Shown here piece after piece: positions 1-8,449 of a DNA stretch of 25,948 nucleotides. The notes under the pieces are model-generated. The model saw only the letters and a list, made by a program, of their open reading frames with translations. It searched no databases and was not told where the DNA came from. Every line of letters starts with the position of its first letter. Within the stretch, counting starts at the first letter, position 1. The DNA is taken from NCBI GenBank assembly GCA_902480035.1, contig CABSRC010000009.1:1-25948 (forward strand), in the 5' to 3' direction. This DNA is from an uncultured Streptococcus sp. Lineage in GTDB: Bacteria > Bacillota > Bacilli > Lactobacillales > Streptococcaceae. Both the position numbers and the translations under genes were made by a program.

Positions 1-96
1 CAGATCTTCTAAGGTTTCAATCCCTAACTTTTTAAATTTTTCCGCCGATTTTGGACCGACTCCAGGCAGTACGGATAAGGGTTGATGTAGATTCAT
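1..96 (-). CDS. recG: RecG ATP-dependent DNA helicase, N-terminal fragment (cut by window edge)
   Basis: Only the first 32 codons are inside the window. The minus strand starts with an ATG at 94-96 and reads MNLHQPLSVLPGVGPKSAEK, followed by FKKLGIETLEDL. This is the N-terminal helix-hairpin-helix-like start of streptococcal RecG, the branch-migrating helicase that remodels stalled forks and Holliday junctions. A strong ribosome site (AGGAGGAG) lies at 97-106. It follows alr in the same direction, separated by a terminator hairpin, so it may use read-through or a promoter I could not place. The call rests on the N-terminus alone, but the PGVGPKSAEK motif and the alr-recG order fit well. Confidence 0.85.
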   Translation of the reverse strand, partial: MNLHQPLSVLPGVGPKSAEKFKKLGIETLEDL

Positions 97-111
97 TTCT
101 CCTCCTTTCTT

Positions 112-152
112 TTATAAAAAAGCAGGTTCTTCCGGGAAAATCCCACCTGCTT
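112..152 (-). terminator. Rho-independent terminator after alr
   Basis: On the minus strand the stem AGCAGGT / ACCTGCT encloses a GC-rich loop and is followed by a run of six T. It lies 5 nt past the alr stop codon and before the recG ribosome site. Confidence 0.75.
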
Positions 153-156
153 CTTC

Positions 157-1266
157 TTATTCTTCACCTGTATAGTCACGAGGAATCCGATCACTCAAGA
201 GACAGACCACTTCATAATTAATAGTACCACGGTAATCTGCAACCTCTGTTGCCGTGATTTCTTTCTCGCCGTCTCGGCCAATTAGGGTAACCTTGGTTCC
301 CAGAGGTAATTCTTCTGGAAGGCGAACAGTCACCTGGTCCATCGAAACTCGGCCAACAATGGGACAATACTCACCCTTAATTAGCACATGGAAATTTTGC
401 ATCTCTCGGATCCAACCATCCGCATAGCCAATGGGAATCGTTCCAATCCATTGGGCATCTTCCGTCGTATAGGTTGCCCCGTAGCCAATATCTTGACCGG
501 CTTCTAACTGTTTGACATGAACTAACTCACTTACCAAACTCAAGGCTGGCTTGATTTCATAAGGCAAGGCTAGCACCGAACCACTTGGATTCAAGCCATA
601 CATGACATCTCCCAGACGAACAGCTGTGAAAATCGTATCTGCATGCCACAAAGAGGTGGCAGAATTACTAGCATGAACAATCGGAGGAAGGGTTTCAAGA
701 GCATCCAATACTTCTTTGAAAAAATGATATTGCGCTTGAAATTTTCTATCATCTGCTTCATCTGCTGTCGCAAAATGAGTAAAGATTCCCTCAATTTCAG
801 CACCGGCTGCTAAGAGGAGGCGTTCAGCCTCTTTGATCTCTTCGATTCTTCGAAATCCAATCCGCCCCATTCCTGAGTCCACCTTGATATGGACCTTCAA
901 TCCTGATAAATCTTCTTCTCCAAGCAATTGATTCAACCAAGCAAGACTAGCCACCGTTAAGCGGATGTCATGCTCTTTGGCCAGACTCACTGTTTCACTT
1001 GGTACCACTCCCAAAATCAAAATAGGGTGTTGCAAGCCTACCTCACGGATTTCAAGGGCTTCATCCATATTGGAGACACAAAAACCATCTACTTGAGCTG
1101 CTAATTTTTTGGTCACTGCAACGACCCCATGACCATAGGCATTGGCCTTGACGACTGCATATTTCAAGGCTTGACTCGGAATATGCTCACTAACTTGTTG
1201 CACATTAAAGGCAATGGCATCCAAATCAACTCTTGCAACAGTTGGTCTATGTTTACTTGCTTTCAT
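157..1266 (-). CDS. alr: Alanine racemase (PLP-dependent)
   Basis: Interconverts L- and D-alanine in the cytoplasm, supplying D-Ala for peptidoglycan and teichoic acids. The protein is 369 residues from the ATG at 1264-1266, the usual length. The PLP lysine is K40 in VVKANAYGHG, and the second catalytic residue is the tyrosine near 266 in GYGATYTT, followed by PIGYADG near 278. I chose the ATG at 1266 over the longer frame opening at 1329 because it has a GGAGGAAG ribosome site and gives the family's normal N-terminus (MKASKHRPT). The start overlaps the acpS stop by 4 nt (ATGA), so translation is probably coupled. The two genes are read together from upstream. Confidence 0.96.
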   Translation of the reverse strand: MKASKHRPTVARVDLDAIAFNVQQVSEHIPSQALKYAVVKANAYGHGVVAVTKKLAAQVDGFCVSNMDEALEIREVGLQHPILILGVVPSETVSLAKEHDIRLTVASLAWLNQLLGEEDLSGLKVHIKVDSGMGRIGFRRIEEIKEAERLLLAAGAEIEGIFTHFATADEADDRKFQAQYHFFKEVLDALETLPPIVHASNSATSLWHADTIFTAVRLGDVMYGLNPSGSVLALPYEIKPALSLVSELVHVKQLEAGQDIGYGATYTTEDAQWIGTIPIGYADGWIREMQNFHVLIKGEYCPIVGRVSMDQVTVRLPEELPLGTKVTLIGRDGEKEITATEVADYRGTINYEVVCLLSDRIPRDYTGEE

Positions 1267-1619
1267 TTTTCTTCCTCCAAAATGACACTGGTCGAGACTA
1301 AGTCTCCCTTGTGACTGATCGAAATCCATACCTTCCCAGAAAAAGGAGACTTGGAAAAATAAGGAGCTCCTTGGGCATCATTTAAAATTTCCAAATCTTG
1401 AAAACCAACCGGTCCAATCCCTGTTCCCATTGCCTTTGAAAAGGCTTCTTTAGCAGACCATCGACCCGTTAAATATTCCATTTTCCGCTTTCCGGACAAT
1501 TCCTCAAAGCGTGCCCGCTCAGCCTCAGTTAAAACTTTTTCTACAAATCGTGCATTCTTTTGATAGGCTTTTTCAATCGCAGTGATCGATTCAATATCGA
1601 TCCCATGTCCTTTGATCAT
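1263..1619 (-). CDS. acpS: Holo-[acyl-carrier-protein] synthase
   Basis: Transfers the 4'-phosphopantetheine group from CoA to a serine of acyl carrier protein, which activates ACP for fatty acid synthesis. At 118 residues it has the normal size of a trimeric AcpS. The magnesium ligands are visible: D8 in GHGIDIES and E58 in the WSAKEAF motif, followed by the KAMGTGIGP segment typical of the family. The ribosome site before the ATG at 1617-1619 is weak (AAGGA is about 10 nt away). Its stop overlaps the alr start, so the two are one transcription unit. A terminator-like hairpin separates it from aroF upstream. Confidence 0.95.
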   Translation of the reverse strand: MIKGHGIDIESITAIEKAYQKNARFVEKVLTEAERARFEELSGKRKMEYLTGRWSAKEAFSKAMGTGIGPVGFQDLEILNDAQGAPYFSKSPFSGKVWISISHKGDLVSTSVILEEEK

Positions 1620-1659
1620 CTTCTTTTATCCTTATTTGTTGTCTCAATATCTCTTTACT

Positions 1660-1700
1660 GACAAAAGAGAAGGGGCCAAAGAATCACTCCTTCCGCCCCT
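1660..1700 (-). terminator. Probable Rho-independent terminator after aroF
   Basis: On the minus strand AGGGGC (1695-1700) can pair with GCCCCT (1671-1676) around an 18-nt loop, followed by TCTCTTTT. It begins 5 nt after the aroF stop. The loop is long and the T tract is interrupted, so termination may be partial, letting acpS-alr be read from the secA-aroF transcript. Confidence 0.5.
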
Positions 1701-1705
1701 GCCTT

Positions 1706-2734
1706 TTATTTATTCATCGTTGCAATTTCTTTGACCAAGGCCTGTGTTTTTTCCCAACCCAGGCAAGGGTCTGTGATGGATTGACCATAAACCACTGGTT
1801 CATTTTGACGCCCATCTTCTAAGTAAGACTCAATCATGAAACCACGAACTAAGGATGCTAAATCTTTATTCCAAGCACGGTTCATCATGGTTTCTCTCAC
1901 GATGCGTACTTGCTCTTCGAATTGTTTACCAGAGTTGTCATGGTTGGTATCCACCAGGATGAAGGGATGTTGCAAGCCCATTTCGCTATAGCGTTTTGAT
2001 GCCGCTAGTAAATCTTCATAATGGTAATTTGGAATATTCTTACCACTTGCATCCAAGCCTCCACGAAGGATCGCATGGGCCAAAGGATTTCCTGATGTTT
2101 CCACTGCTTGGGCATTGAACAAGAAATTTTGTGGATGTTGGGCCGCATAAATCGCATTAAACATGACGGAAAGATTTCCTGATGTTGGATTCTTCATGCC
2201 TGTTGGAGCAGAGATCCCACTAGATACAAAGCGGTGCTCCTGGTCTTCGACTGAGCGCGCTCCAATGGCATGATAAGAAATCAAATCTTCAACATAAGGA
2301 AGACTGCCTGGGTAAAGCAATTCATCTGCAGTCGTCAACCCAGTTTCTGTAATCACACGGTAGTGAAGATGCCGAACAGCTTTTAAACCATCCACAAAGC
2401 TTGGTGCCGCATGTGTATCTGGTTGGTGCATCAAGCCTTTGTAACCATCCCCATTGGTCCGAGGCTTAGCCGTATAGACCCGCATCACAATAAAAATCTG
2501 ATCTTCCACTTGCTCTTGCAAGTCGGCCAAGCGACGGGCATACTCCATCACCGCTTCTTCATTATCAGAAGAACAAGGCCCGATCACAAGAAGGATCCGT
2601 TGGTCTTCTCCTTTGATAATCGACTCCAACTCTCGATCACGCGCTTCTTTACGCTCCAAGGCTGAACCTTCCAAACGGTACAGCGAAGTGATCTCTTGCT
2701 CATCAATCTTATTGCTCTTCCTAACGAATACCAT
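1706..2734 (-). CDS. aroF: 3-deoxy-7-phosphoheptulonate synthase (DAHP synthase, class I AroF/AroG type)
   Basis: Condenses phosphoenolpyruvate with erythrose 4-phosphate, the first step of the shikimate pathway. The 342-residue protein has the class I alpha signatures: GPCS near residue 53, a KPRTNGDGYKG phosphate/PEP loop, GARSVEDQEHR, PTGMKNPTSG, ILRGG, VDTNHDNSGKQ and a final DPCLGWE. The start has a perfect AGGAGG site 5-6 nt upstream. It lies 52 nt behind secA without a terminator, so it is probably co-transcribed with secA. Whether it is the Phe-, Tyr- or Trp-sensitive enzyme cannot be told from sequence; the symbol aroF is by streptococcal custom and aroG would be equally fair. Confidence 0.93.
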   Translation of the reverse strand: MVFVRKSNKIDEQEITSLYRLEGSALERKEARDRELESIIKGEDQRILLVIGPCSSDNEEAVMEYARRLADLQEQVEDQIFIVMRVYTAKPRTNGDGYKGLMHQPDTHAAPSFVDGLKAVRHLHYRVITETGLTTADELLYPGSLPYVEDLISYHAIGARSVEDQEHRFVSSGISAPTGMKNPTSGNLSVMFNAIYAAQHPQNFLFNAQAVETSGNPLAHAILRGGLDASGKNIPNYHYEDLLAASKRYSEMGLQHPFILVDTNHDNSGKQFEEQVRIVRETMMNRAWNKDLASLVRGFMIESYLEDGRQNEPVVYGQSITDPCLGWEKTQALVKEIATMNK

Positions 2735-2786
2735 ACGGCCTCCTTCTGCTACCTAGACCCTTCCTCACTACGTTTAAGAGGAGATC

Positions 2787-5306
2787 TTAACCTTTACGTC
2801 CGTGACAGTTTTTAAATTTCTTACCTGAACCACAAGGGCACAAATCATTGCGTTTCACTTGTGACAAATCAATTTCTGCTGGAATATCTTGTTGTTGCGC
2901 TGCAATATTGCGAGTAGCAGTTGTTGAAATGCTGTGTTCTGTACGTGGACGTTCTTGTTCGTGAATTTGGGCTTTCATCATGAGACGAGTGACATCAAAT
3001 TCAATTGATCCAATCATATCGTTAAACATACGGAAACTTTCTGATTGGTATTCCACTACTGGGTTATTTTGCGCATACCCTCGGAGTCCAACTGCATTTC
3101 GCAATTGATCCAAAGCATCGATGTGGTCTGTCCACTTGCTGTCAACCACGCGAAGGATCAATACTTTTTGGAACTCTTGCACAGACTCTTCATCACGCAA
3201 TTTTGCTACTTGACTAGCATAGATTTCTTCTGCCCGTCCATACAAGTAGTCGATGACTTCCTTGTCAGATTTTCCTTCAATATCACTTTCAGAAATCGTA
3301 TCTTCCGGAACCAAATTGTATTTGGCAAAGTTTAGAATCGCTTCGATGCGTTCTTCCTTGCTTGAGTGGCTAGCACCTTCGACAATCCGTTTGATCGTCC
3401 GTTTAATCATAGCCATGATTTCAGGAGCCAAGTCGCGGTTAGCTGTGATCACGTCATAGCGTTCTGCATAGATGATCTCCCGTTGTTCCCGCATCACGTC
3501 ATCGTATTGAAGGACTTGCTTACGAGTATCGTAGTTATTTCCTTCAACCCGTTTTTGTGCTCCCTCTACTTGGCGGGTAAACATGTTTGAACGAATAACT
3601 GATTCTTCTTCACTCAACTTGAAGCGGTCGAGCACTGCTTTGATCCGTTCTGAACCAAAACGACGCATCAACTCATCTTCAAGAGACAAGTAGAATTGAG
3701 ATTCACCTGGATCCCCTTGACGCCCGGAACGTCCACGAAGCTGGTTATCGATCCGACGACTTTCGTGACGCTCTGTCCCGATGACACACAGTCCACCGAG
3801 TTCGCGAACCCCTTCACCGAGCTTGATATCGGTACCACGTCCGGCCATGTTGGTCGCAATGGTAACGGCACCACGTTGACCAGCATTCATAATGATTTGC
3901 GCTTCTTTGTAGTGGTTTTTCGCATTCAAGACTTCGTGAGGAACACCTGCTTGCACCAACAATTGAGAAAGGTAATCACTGGTTTCAACGGCAACTGTAC
4001 CTACTAGGACTGGTTGTCCTTTTTCATGACGAGATTTCACATCTTCCACAACAGCCTTGAATTTTGATTTCAAGCTTGGGTAGAGAAGGTCTGGATGGTC
4101 AATACGGGCAATCGGACGGTTGGTTGGAATAGGAATCACGCGAATGTTATAAATTTCACGGAATTCTTCTTCTTCGGTTTTCCCTGTCCCTGTCATCCCT
4201 GACAACTTCTTGTACATACGGAAGAGGTTTTGGTAAGTAATCGATGCAGATGTTTTGGTTTCTTCTTGAACTGGAACACCTTCTTTAGCTTCGATCGCTT
4301 GGTGAAGCCCATCAGAATAACGACGACCTTCCATGGTCCGACCAGTAAATTGGTCGACGATCAAGATTTCTTGATCTTCGCTGACCACATAGTCAATATC
4401 CAAAATCATAATGTAGTTGGCACGAAGGGCGTTGTCGATAAAGTGGGTCAAGGCTACGTTTTCAATATCGTACAAGTTTTCAAGATTAAAGTAGCTTTCT
4501 GCCTTATCGATCCCTGAATCAGACAAACCGATGGTTTTAGATGGGACATCGATAATGTAATCGTCCTCTGTCAAGGTCTTCACATAAGCATCCGCCATGT
4601 GATAGAGCTGGCTCGTATCAGAAGCTGTCTGACCAGAAACGATCAACGGAGTACGAGCTTCGTCAATCAAAATCGAGTCTACCTCATCGACCAAGGCGTA
4701 GTTCAATGGACGTTGAACCATGTTTTCTGCACGCACAACCATGTTGTCACGCAGATAGTCAAATCCGATCTCTGAGTTGGTTGAGTAAGTAATATCACAG
4801 AGGTAAGCTTCTTTTTTCTCAGCTGGAGATTTTGCTGCCAGGTTGATCCCTACTGAAAGACCAAGCCATGAGTAAAGTTCTCCCATCTCTGTTGCATCCC
4901 GCTCTGTCAGGTATTCGTTGACAGTAACAACGTGTACCCCTTTACCAGACAAGGCATTCAAGTATACCGGCATGGTTGCTGTCAGGGTTTTTCCTTCCCC
5001 TGTACGCATCTCTGGAACGTCACCATGGTGAAGGACGATTCCCCCCATGACCTGAACCTTGTATGGGAACAAACCAAGAACCCGTTTTGCAGCTTCACGA
5101 ACAACCGCAAAAGCCTCGTACAAGAGATCATCCAAAGACTCACCATCTTGGTAGCGTTGCTTAAACTCAACTGTTTTCGCTTTTAATTCGTCATCCGTCA
5201 AAGCTGCCATTTGGTCTTCATAAGAAAAGACCTTATCAGCCATTTTTTCAAGGCGTTTGATTTCGCCTCGATCATTTTCAATAATTGTTTTTACTAAATT
5301 TGCCAT
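2787..5306 (-). CDS. secA: Preprotein translocase motor ATPase SecA
   Basis: ATP-driven motor that pushes unfolded preproteins through the SecYEG channel. The protein is 839 residues, the normal size for a housekeeping SecA1. In order it shows Walker A (MRTGEGKT, 101-108), the DEVDSILIDEARTPL Walker B and preprotein-linked region, the SGMTGTGKTEEEEF motif, NBD2 with TNMAGRGTDIKLG and the arginine-finger segment RGRSGRQGDPG, the WTDHIDALDQLR scaffold helix and a C-terminal zinc site CPCGSGKKFKNCHG (C823, C825, C834, H835) that can bind SecB-like partners or lipid. A ribosome site AAGGAAA precedes the ATG. It has its own strong promoter and leads the transcription unit that runs into aroF. Confidence 0.98.
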   Translation of the reverse strand: MANLVKTIIENDRGEIKRLEKMADKVFSYEDQMAALTDDELKAKTVEFKQRYQDGESLDDLLYEAFAVVREAAKRVLGLFPYKVQVMGGIVLHHGDVPEMRTGEGKTLTATMPVYLNALSGKGVHVVTVNEYLTERDATEMGELYSWLGLSVGINLAAKSPAEKKEAYLCDITYSTNSEIGFDYLRDNMVVRAENMVQRPLNYALVDEVDSILIDEARTPLIVSGQTASDTSQLYHMADAYVKTLTEDDYIIDVPSKTIGLSDSGIDKAESYFNLENLYDIENVALTHFIDNALRANYIMILDIDYVVSEDQEILIVDQFTGRTMEGRRYSDGLHQAIEAKEGVPVQEETKTSASITYQNLFRMYKKLSGMTGTGKTEEEEFREIYNIRVIPIPTNRPIARIDHPDLLYPSLKSKFKAVVEDVKSRHEKGQPVLVGTVAVETSDYLSQLLVQAGVPHEVLNAKNHYKEAQIIMNAGQRGAVTIATNMAGRGTDIKLGEGVRELGGLCVIGTERHESRRIDNQLRGRSGRQGDPGESQFYLSLEDELMRRFGSERIKAVLDRFKLSEEESVIRSNMFTRQVEGAQKRVEGNNYDTRKQVLQYDDVMREQREIIYAERYDVITANRDLAPEIMAMIKRTIKRIVEGASHSSKEERIEAILNFAKYNLVPEDTISESDIEGKSDKEVIDYLYGRAEEIYASQVAKLRDEESVQEFQKVLILRVVDSKWTDHIDALDQLRNAVGLRGYAQNNPVVEYQSESFRMFNDMIGSIEFDVTRLMMKAQIHEQERPRTEHSISTTATRNIAAQQQDIPAEIDLSQVKRNDLCPCGSGKKFKNCHGRKG

Positions 5307-5351
5307 TTTTTTCCTTACTTTGATTTTTTCAAAATCTAAAATGTTCTTTTT

Positions 5352-5380
5352 ATTCTAGCATTTTTTAAACATTTTTTCAA
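5352..5380 (-). promoter_or_regulatory. secA promoter (sigma-A type, extended -10)
   Basis: On the minus strand TTGAAA (5375-5380), a 17-bp spacer and TAGAAT (5352-5357) with a TG one base upstream of the -10 box. The expected start is about 40 nt before the secA ATG. Confidence 0.8.
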
Positions 5381-5436
5381 GATCAAGGATGTATCTTACA
5401 AGACTTTCGAGTGGGGTTTTTCGTGTGAGAAAATCC

Positions 5437-5468
5437 AAAAAGATGCCTGCTCAAGCAGACATCTTTTC
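5437..5468 (-). terminator. Terminator after kimA
   Basis: On the minus strand an AAAAGATGTCTGC / GCAGGCATCTTTT stem with a 4-nt loop (one G-U pair) is followed by T. It is nearly symmetrical and could work in both directions. It lies 13 nt downstream of the kimA stop and upstream of the secA promoter, so it insulates secA. Confidence 0.85.
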
Positions 5469-5480
5469 TATATACAGTGT

Positions 5481-7325
5481 TTATTCAGACAAATGGTAAG
5501 AATAGCTTGCCACAACCACTTCTTCATGCCAACGAAGAGCGTACTTCAATTTCAAACTCATTTGGTTATGGAGAATATTTTGCCAATGTTTTTTAGGGAT
5601 GAATTGAGGGACTAAGACTGTGACAGTATTCCCTTTTTCCTTAGCTTCCTCAGCTACTTTAGAGACAAATTCAACTGTTGGTTGAATAATATCCCGGTAG
5701 CTCGTCATGACATTTTCAAAGCGAATATGAGGGAAATAGTGCTTAAATTCTTCTGCCACCTCTGCATCTTTAACCTTGGTTTCTTCTGTTGAGACGTGCA
5801 TGGCTATGACGTCATTTCCGAGGCTATTGGCATAACTCATCGCTCCCACACTTACCTGAGTGACATTTCCGACAAGGACGATCACGGTATTACCCGCATA
5901 ACTTGTCTTTTCGATCTTACCTCCCAAGCGCAATTGAGCCGCAACTTTATCATAGTGATTACGGATACTCAAGAACATCCAAAGCAAAAGACCGATAATA
6001 GGGAAGAAGGGCCAGATCTCACGCAGACGGAACAGCAAGAGGATCAAGACAATCCCATAACAGATGGCTGCCCCGAGGATATTGGCAAGTGAATACTTGA
6101 GAAATCCTTTTTGATATTGGCGTTTCCAGTGGATAACCATCCCTGTTTGAGAAAGGGCAAAAGGAATGAAGACCCCAATGGTATAAAGCGGAATCAAACT
6201 TTCTGTTTGCCCATCAAAGATCAAGAGCAAGACGATGGCACCAATCGCCAAGGTCAAAATCCCATTGGAATAGCCCAGACGATCCCCTTTTTCCATATAC
6301 ATGTGTGGCATGTATTTGTTTTTAGCCATGTTAAAGGCCAACATTGGAAAGGCTGAGAACCCAGTATTCGCCGCAACTGCCAGGATCAAGGCTGTTGATA
6401 ATTGGAAAACGTAGAAGAAGGCTTGTCCGACCGGAGAATTTCCTAAGATAGCTTGGGCCATTTGAGCTAGAGTTGTTACCCCTTTTGCTGGTACGACACC
6501 CACCCAGTAATTGAGGAAGGTAATCCCTGCAAACATAATCCCCAAAATCATAGCCATGATGGTCAAGGTAGAGGCTGCATTCTTTGCTTTTGGTTTCTTA
6601 AAGAAAGGAACCGAATTGGAGATGGCTTCAACCCCTGTTAGGGAAGCTGATCCACTCGTAAAGGCCCGCAACAAGAGAATGACACTAACCCCTGAAATGG
6701 TTTGACCCACATGAGCAGTCGCGTTATAGGCCAATTGACCAGTCAAAATTTGGATCACACCATAGCCGATCAAGGCAATGGTACTGACAATGAAAAGGTA
6801 GACCGGAATCATCAACGATGTCGCCGATTCGCGCAATCCCCTCAGGTTCATCAGCATCAAGATCAAGACCAACAAAATGGAAATGTGAAGATTATAAGGA
6901 TGAAGAGAGGGGATCGCTGACGTGATGGCATCTGCACCGGAAGAAACAGATACTGCTACCGTCAGCATGTAGTCGACCAAGAGACTGCCACCAGCGATCA
7001 ACCCCGCTTTCGGAGACAAATTCTCCGTAGTCACCATGTAGGCCCCTCCCCCTTGAGGATAGGCATGAATGACCTGGCGATAAGAAATCGTTAAACTGGC
7101 TAGGAGAACTAGAACCACAATCCCAATTGGAATGGACCACCAAATGGCTCCTGCTGATACCGTCATCAAGACCAGGATAACTTGCTCTGGACCATAGGCA
7201 ATAGAAGAAAGTGCGTCACTAGAGAGCATGGCCAAGGCCTGCATTTTCCCCAGCAATCCCCCTTCACCTTCTGCACCAGATTTCAACGGACGGCCAATAA
7301 ACCATTTTTTCAATGTTGAAAACAT
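5481..7325 (-). CDS. kimA: KimA-type potassium importer (APC superfamily, YdaO/KimA family)
   Basis: Membrane permease that by homology imports K+ with protons. The 614-residue protein matches the length and landmarks of B. subtilis KimA (formerly YdaO): FIGRPLKS near the N-terminus, SSDALSSIAYG, AYPQGGGAYMV, SSGADAITSA, the NTGFSAFP segment, GDRLGYSNG, and a soluble C-terminal domain of about 150 residues ending in VLVPQFIPKKHWQNILHNQ. About twelve hydrophobic segments lie between residues 45 and 460. The start has AAGGAG 6 nt upstream. In Bacillus KimA is controlled by c-di-AMP at RNA and protein level; protein-level control through the C-terminal domain is possible here but is inference. 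Monocistronic, with its own promoter, leader hairpin and terminator. An amino-acid permease is the alternative, which I think unlikely. Confidence 0.85.
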   Translation of the reverse strand: MFSTLKKWFIGRPLKSGAEGEGGLLGKMQALAMLSSDALSSIAYGPEQVILVLMTVSAGAIWWSIPIGIVVLVLLASLTISYRQVIHAYPQGGGAYMVTTENLSPKAGLIAGGSLLVDYMLTVAVSVSSGADAITSAIPSLHPYNLHISILLVLILMLMNLRGLRESATSLMIPVYLFIVSTIALIGYGVIQILTGQLAYNATAHVGQTISGVSVILLLRAFTSGSASLTGVEAISNSVPFFKKPKAKNAASTLTIMAMILGIMFAGITFLNYWVGVVPAKGVTTLAQMAQAILGNSPVGQAFFYVFQLSTALILAVAANTGFSAFPMLAFNMAKNKYMPHMYMEKGDRLGYSNGILTLAIGAIVLLLIFDGQTESLIPLYTIGVFIPFALSQTGMVIHWKRQYQKGFLKYSLANILGAAICYGIVLILLLFRLREIWPFFPIIGLLLWMFLSIRNHYDKVAAQLRLGGKIEKTSYAGNTVIVLVGNVTQVSVGAMSYANSLGNDVIAMHVSTEETKVKDAEVAEEFKHYFPHIRFENVMTSYRDIIQPTVEFVSKVAEEAKEKGNTVTVLVPQFIPKKHWQNILHNQMSLKLKYALRWHEEVVVASYSYHLSE

Positions 7326-7338
7326 AAAAAACTCCTTG

Positions 7339-7373
7339 AAAAAAAGATCATGAGGCCGGGAATTCCCTGCCTC
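7339..7373 (-). promoter_or_regulatory. Leader hairpin with U-run just before the kimA ribosome site (possible attenuator)
   Basis: On the minus strand GAGGC (7369-7373) pairs with GCCTC (7352-7356). Inside it GGG/CCC pairs around AATT with one A-G mismatch between the two stems. Six nt later there is a run of seven T, immediately followed by the kimA AAGGAG site. The 6-nt gap makes it an imperfect intrinsic terminator. It could equally act on translation. No recognisable c-di-AMP riboswitch core precedes it. Confidence 0.45.
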
Positions 7374-7392
7374 TTTTCATAAAACAGGGGTT

Positions 7393-7421
7393 ATTCTACT
7401 CCTTTTTTTCAAGACTGTCAA
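7393..7421 (-). promoter_or_regulatory. kimA promoter
   Basis: On the minus strand a perfect TTGACA (7416-7421), a 17-bp spacer and TAGAAT (7393-7398). Predicted leader length is about 60 nt and includes the hairpin at 7352-7373. Confidence 0.85.
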
Positions 7422-7514
7422 CCGAAATTGTGGAATTTTCATAAAGTTTTCATTCTTCCCTTCCACCTCCCATAGATAGGACAGTTTCTTTTCAATTTTT
7501 TCTAAGCAAAAAAC

Positions 7515-7540
7515 GAGGCTGGGACAAAAATCCTAGCCTC
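7515..7540. terminator. Terminator hairpin inside repeat copy A (3' of merR)
   Basis: GAGGCT pairs with AGCCTC. On the minus strand it is followed by GTTTTTT, on the plus strand by a T-rich stretch ending in ATTTTT. For merR it is the first good terminator downstream. Confidence 0.65.
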
Positions 7541-7689
7541 TCAATTATTTTTGGATTGTCGAGCAAGACGCAGTGGTTGAGTGGGCTCTAGTACGCTGAT
7601 TTCATCAGCTTTTACAGCCCTACTCAACTGTGCGGAGGTGGGACGACGAAATCGAATTCTAACGAATGACCGATTTCTGTCCCACTCTC
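7515..7689 (+). repeat. 175-bp structured repeat, copy A
   Basis: One of three equally long, near-identical copies (others at 12354-12528 and, inverted, 17569-17743). It starts GAGGCTGGGACA and ends TGTCCCACTCTC, so its ends form an imperfect inverted repeat of about 19 bp. It can fold into three hairpins: GAGGCT/AGCCTC (7515-7540), GTTGAGT/ACTCAAC (7576-7628) with an inner GCTGAT/ATCAGC stem, and GTGGGAC/GTCCCAC (7638-7685) with an inner GAAATCG/CGATTTC stem. On the minus strand the first hairpin is followed by TTTTTT and should terminate the merR transcript. Confidence 0.9.
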
Positions 7690-7695
7690 ACTTTT

Positions 7696-8436
7696 TTATT
7701 TCGGTTGATTTTCTACATAAGAAGCAATGACATCCGAAGTGTACTGGGCTGTACCAGCCCCAAACTTGTCGATATTTCCCTTGAATTCTGGATTATAGAC
7801 ATAGCCTTTGCCAATATGGCCAAAAACCTCTATAGAGCAGTCAAATCCATACGTTCGAATTGCGTCTAAAAGTCTGGCTGCTTGATCTTGGTTTTCATTT
7901 GCTGATACGGGTAGACCATCTTTGAGATTTTGCGCCAAAGTTTGAAAAACTTGGTTAAAGGCTTTTGTTGCCTCATCTTCTCGACCTTTTTGGCGTTCAA
8001 GCGCTTGGTTCATGACTTCTTGACCATACTTGTCTACCGCCTCTTGATGGTATTTTTGAGTATCTTGGTAGCTAAATCCAGTAAATTTTTCCTCAATTGT
8101 CATTTGTCTTTCTCCTTTTTGTTCTTGAATGGTTTTTTGCAAGGTGGAAATCAAGGTATCCAAACGTTTTCTTTCTTGAGTCAAATAATCTAACTGTTTG
8201 GTCAAATGGGGCAATAAGTTCGACTTTTCTTCGGCTAAGAGTTCTGCTATTTGGTCCAAGGAAAACCCTAGATACTTGTAATAGAGAATTACCTGTAAGC
8301 GTTCTAAATCTTCTTGGCTGTAGGTCCGATAGCCATTTTCAGATTTCACAGGGACTAGAAGTCCTATCTTATCATAGTGGTGCAAGGTCTTGATAGAGAC
8401 ACCTGACAGCTCTGCAGCTTCTTTGATATGGAACAT
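7696..8436 (-). CDS. MerR-family regulator with TipAS-type ligand domain
   Basis: Predicted drug- or metabolite-sensing transcription activator of the TipA/Mta/SkgA class. The 246-residue protein has an N-terminal winged helix (HIKEAAELSGVSIKTLHHYDKIGLL, residues 3-27), the GYRTYSQEDLERLQ wing, a dimerisation coiled coil at about 75-108, and a TipAS domain from about 112 (MTIEEKFTGF) to the end, which in TipA binds large cyclic peptide antibiotics. I start it at the ATG at 8434-8436, with AAGGAGGAAATC just upstream; the frame opens farther up only into a BOX repeat. It is preceded by a 19-bp-spacer promoter of MerR type, which suggests autoregulation. The stop codon lies 6 bp beyond repeat copy A. 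Confidence 0.88.
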   Translation of the reverse strand: MFHIKEAAELSGVSIKTLHHYDKIGLLVPVKSENGYRTYSQEDLERLQVILYYKYLGFSLDQIAELLAEEKSNLLPHLTKQLDYLTQERKRLDTLISTLQKTIQEQKGERQMTIEEKFTGFSYQDTQKYHQEAVDKYGQEVMNQALERQKGREDEATKAFNQVFQTLAQNLKDGLPVSANENQDQAARLLDAIRTYGFDCSIEVFGHIGKGYVYNPEFKGNIDKFGAGTAQYTSDVIASYVENQPK

Positions 8437-8449
8437 GATTTCCTCCTTG

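Noticed and set aside
4170..4200. GTGKT in SecA looking like an extra Walker A
   Set aside because: This is the normal SGMTG motif region of SecA; the glycine in place of the more common alanine is, as far as I recall, usual in streptococci.
3045..4517. Several plus-strand open frames across secA
   Set aside because: They are shadows of secA, without ribosome sites or recognisable products.
7374..7515. c-di-AMP (ydaO-type) riboswitch upstream of kimA
   Set aside because: The leader after the promoter is only about 60 nt, far too short for the aptamer, and the conserved core is not seen.
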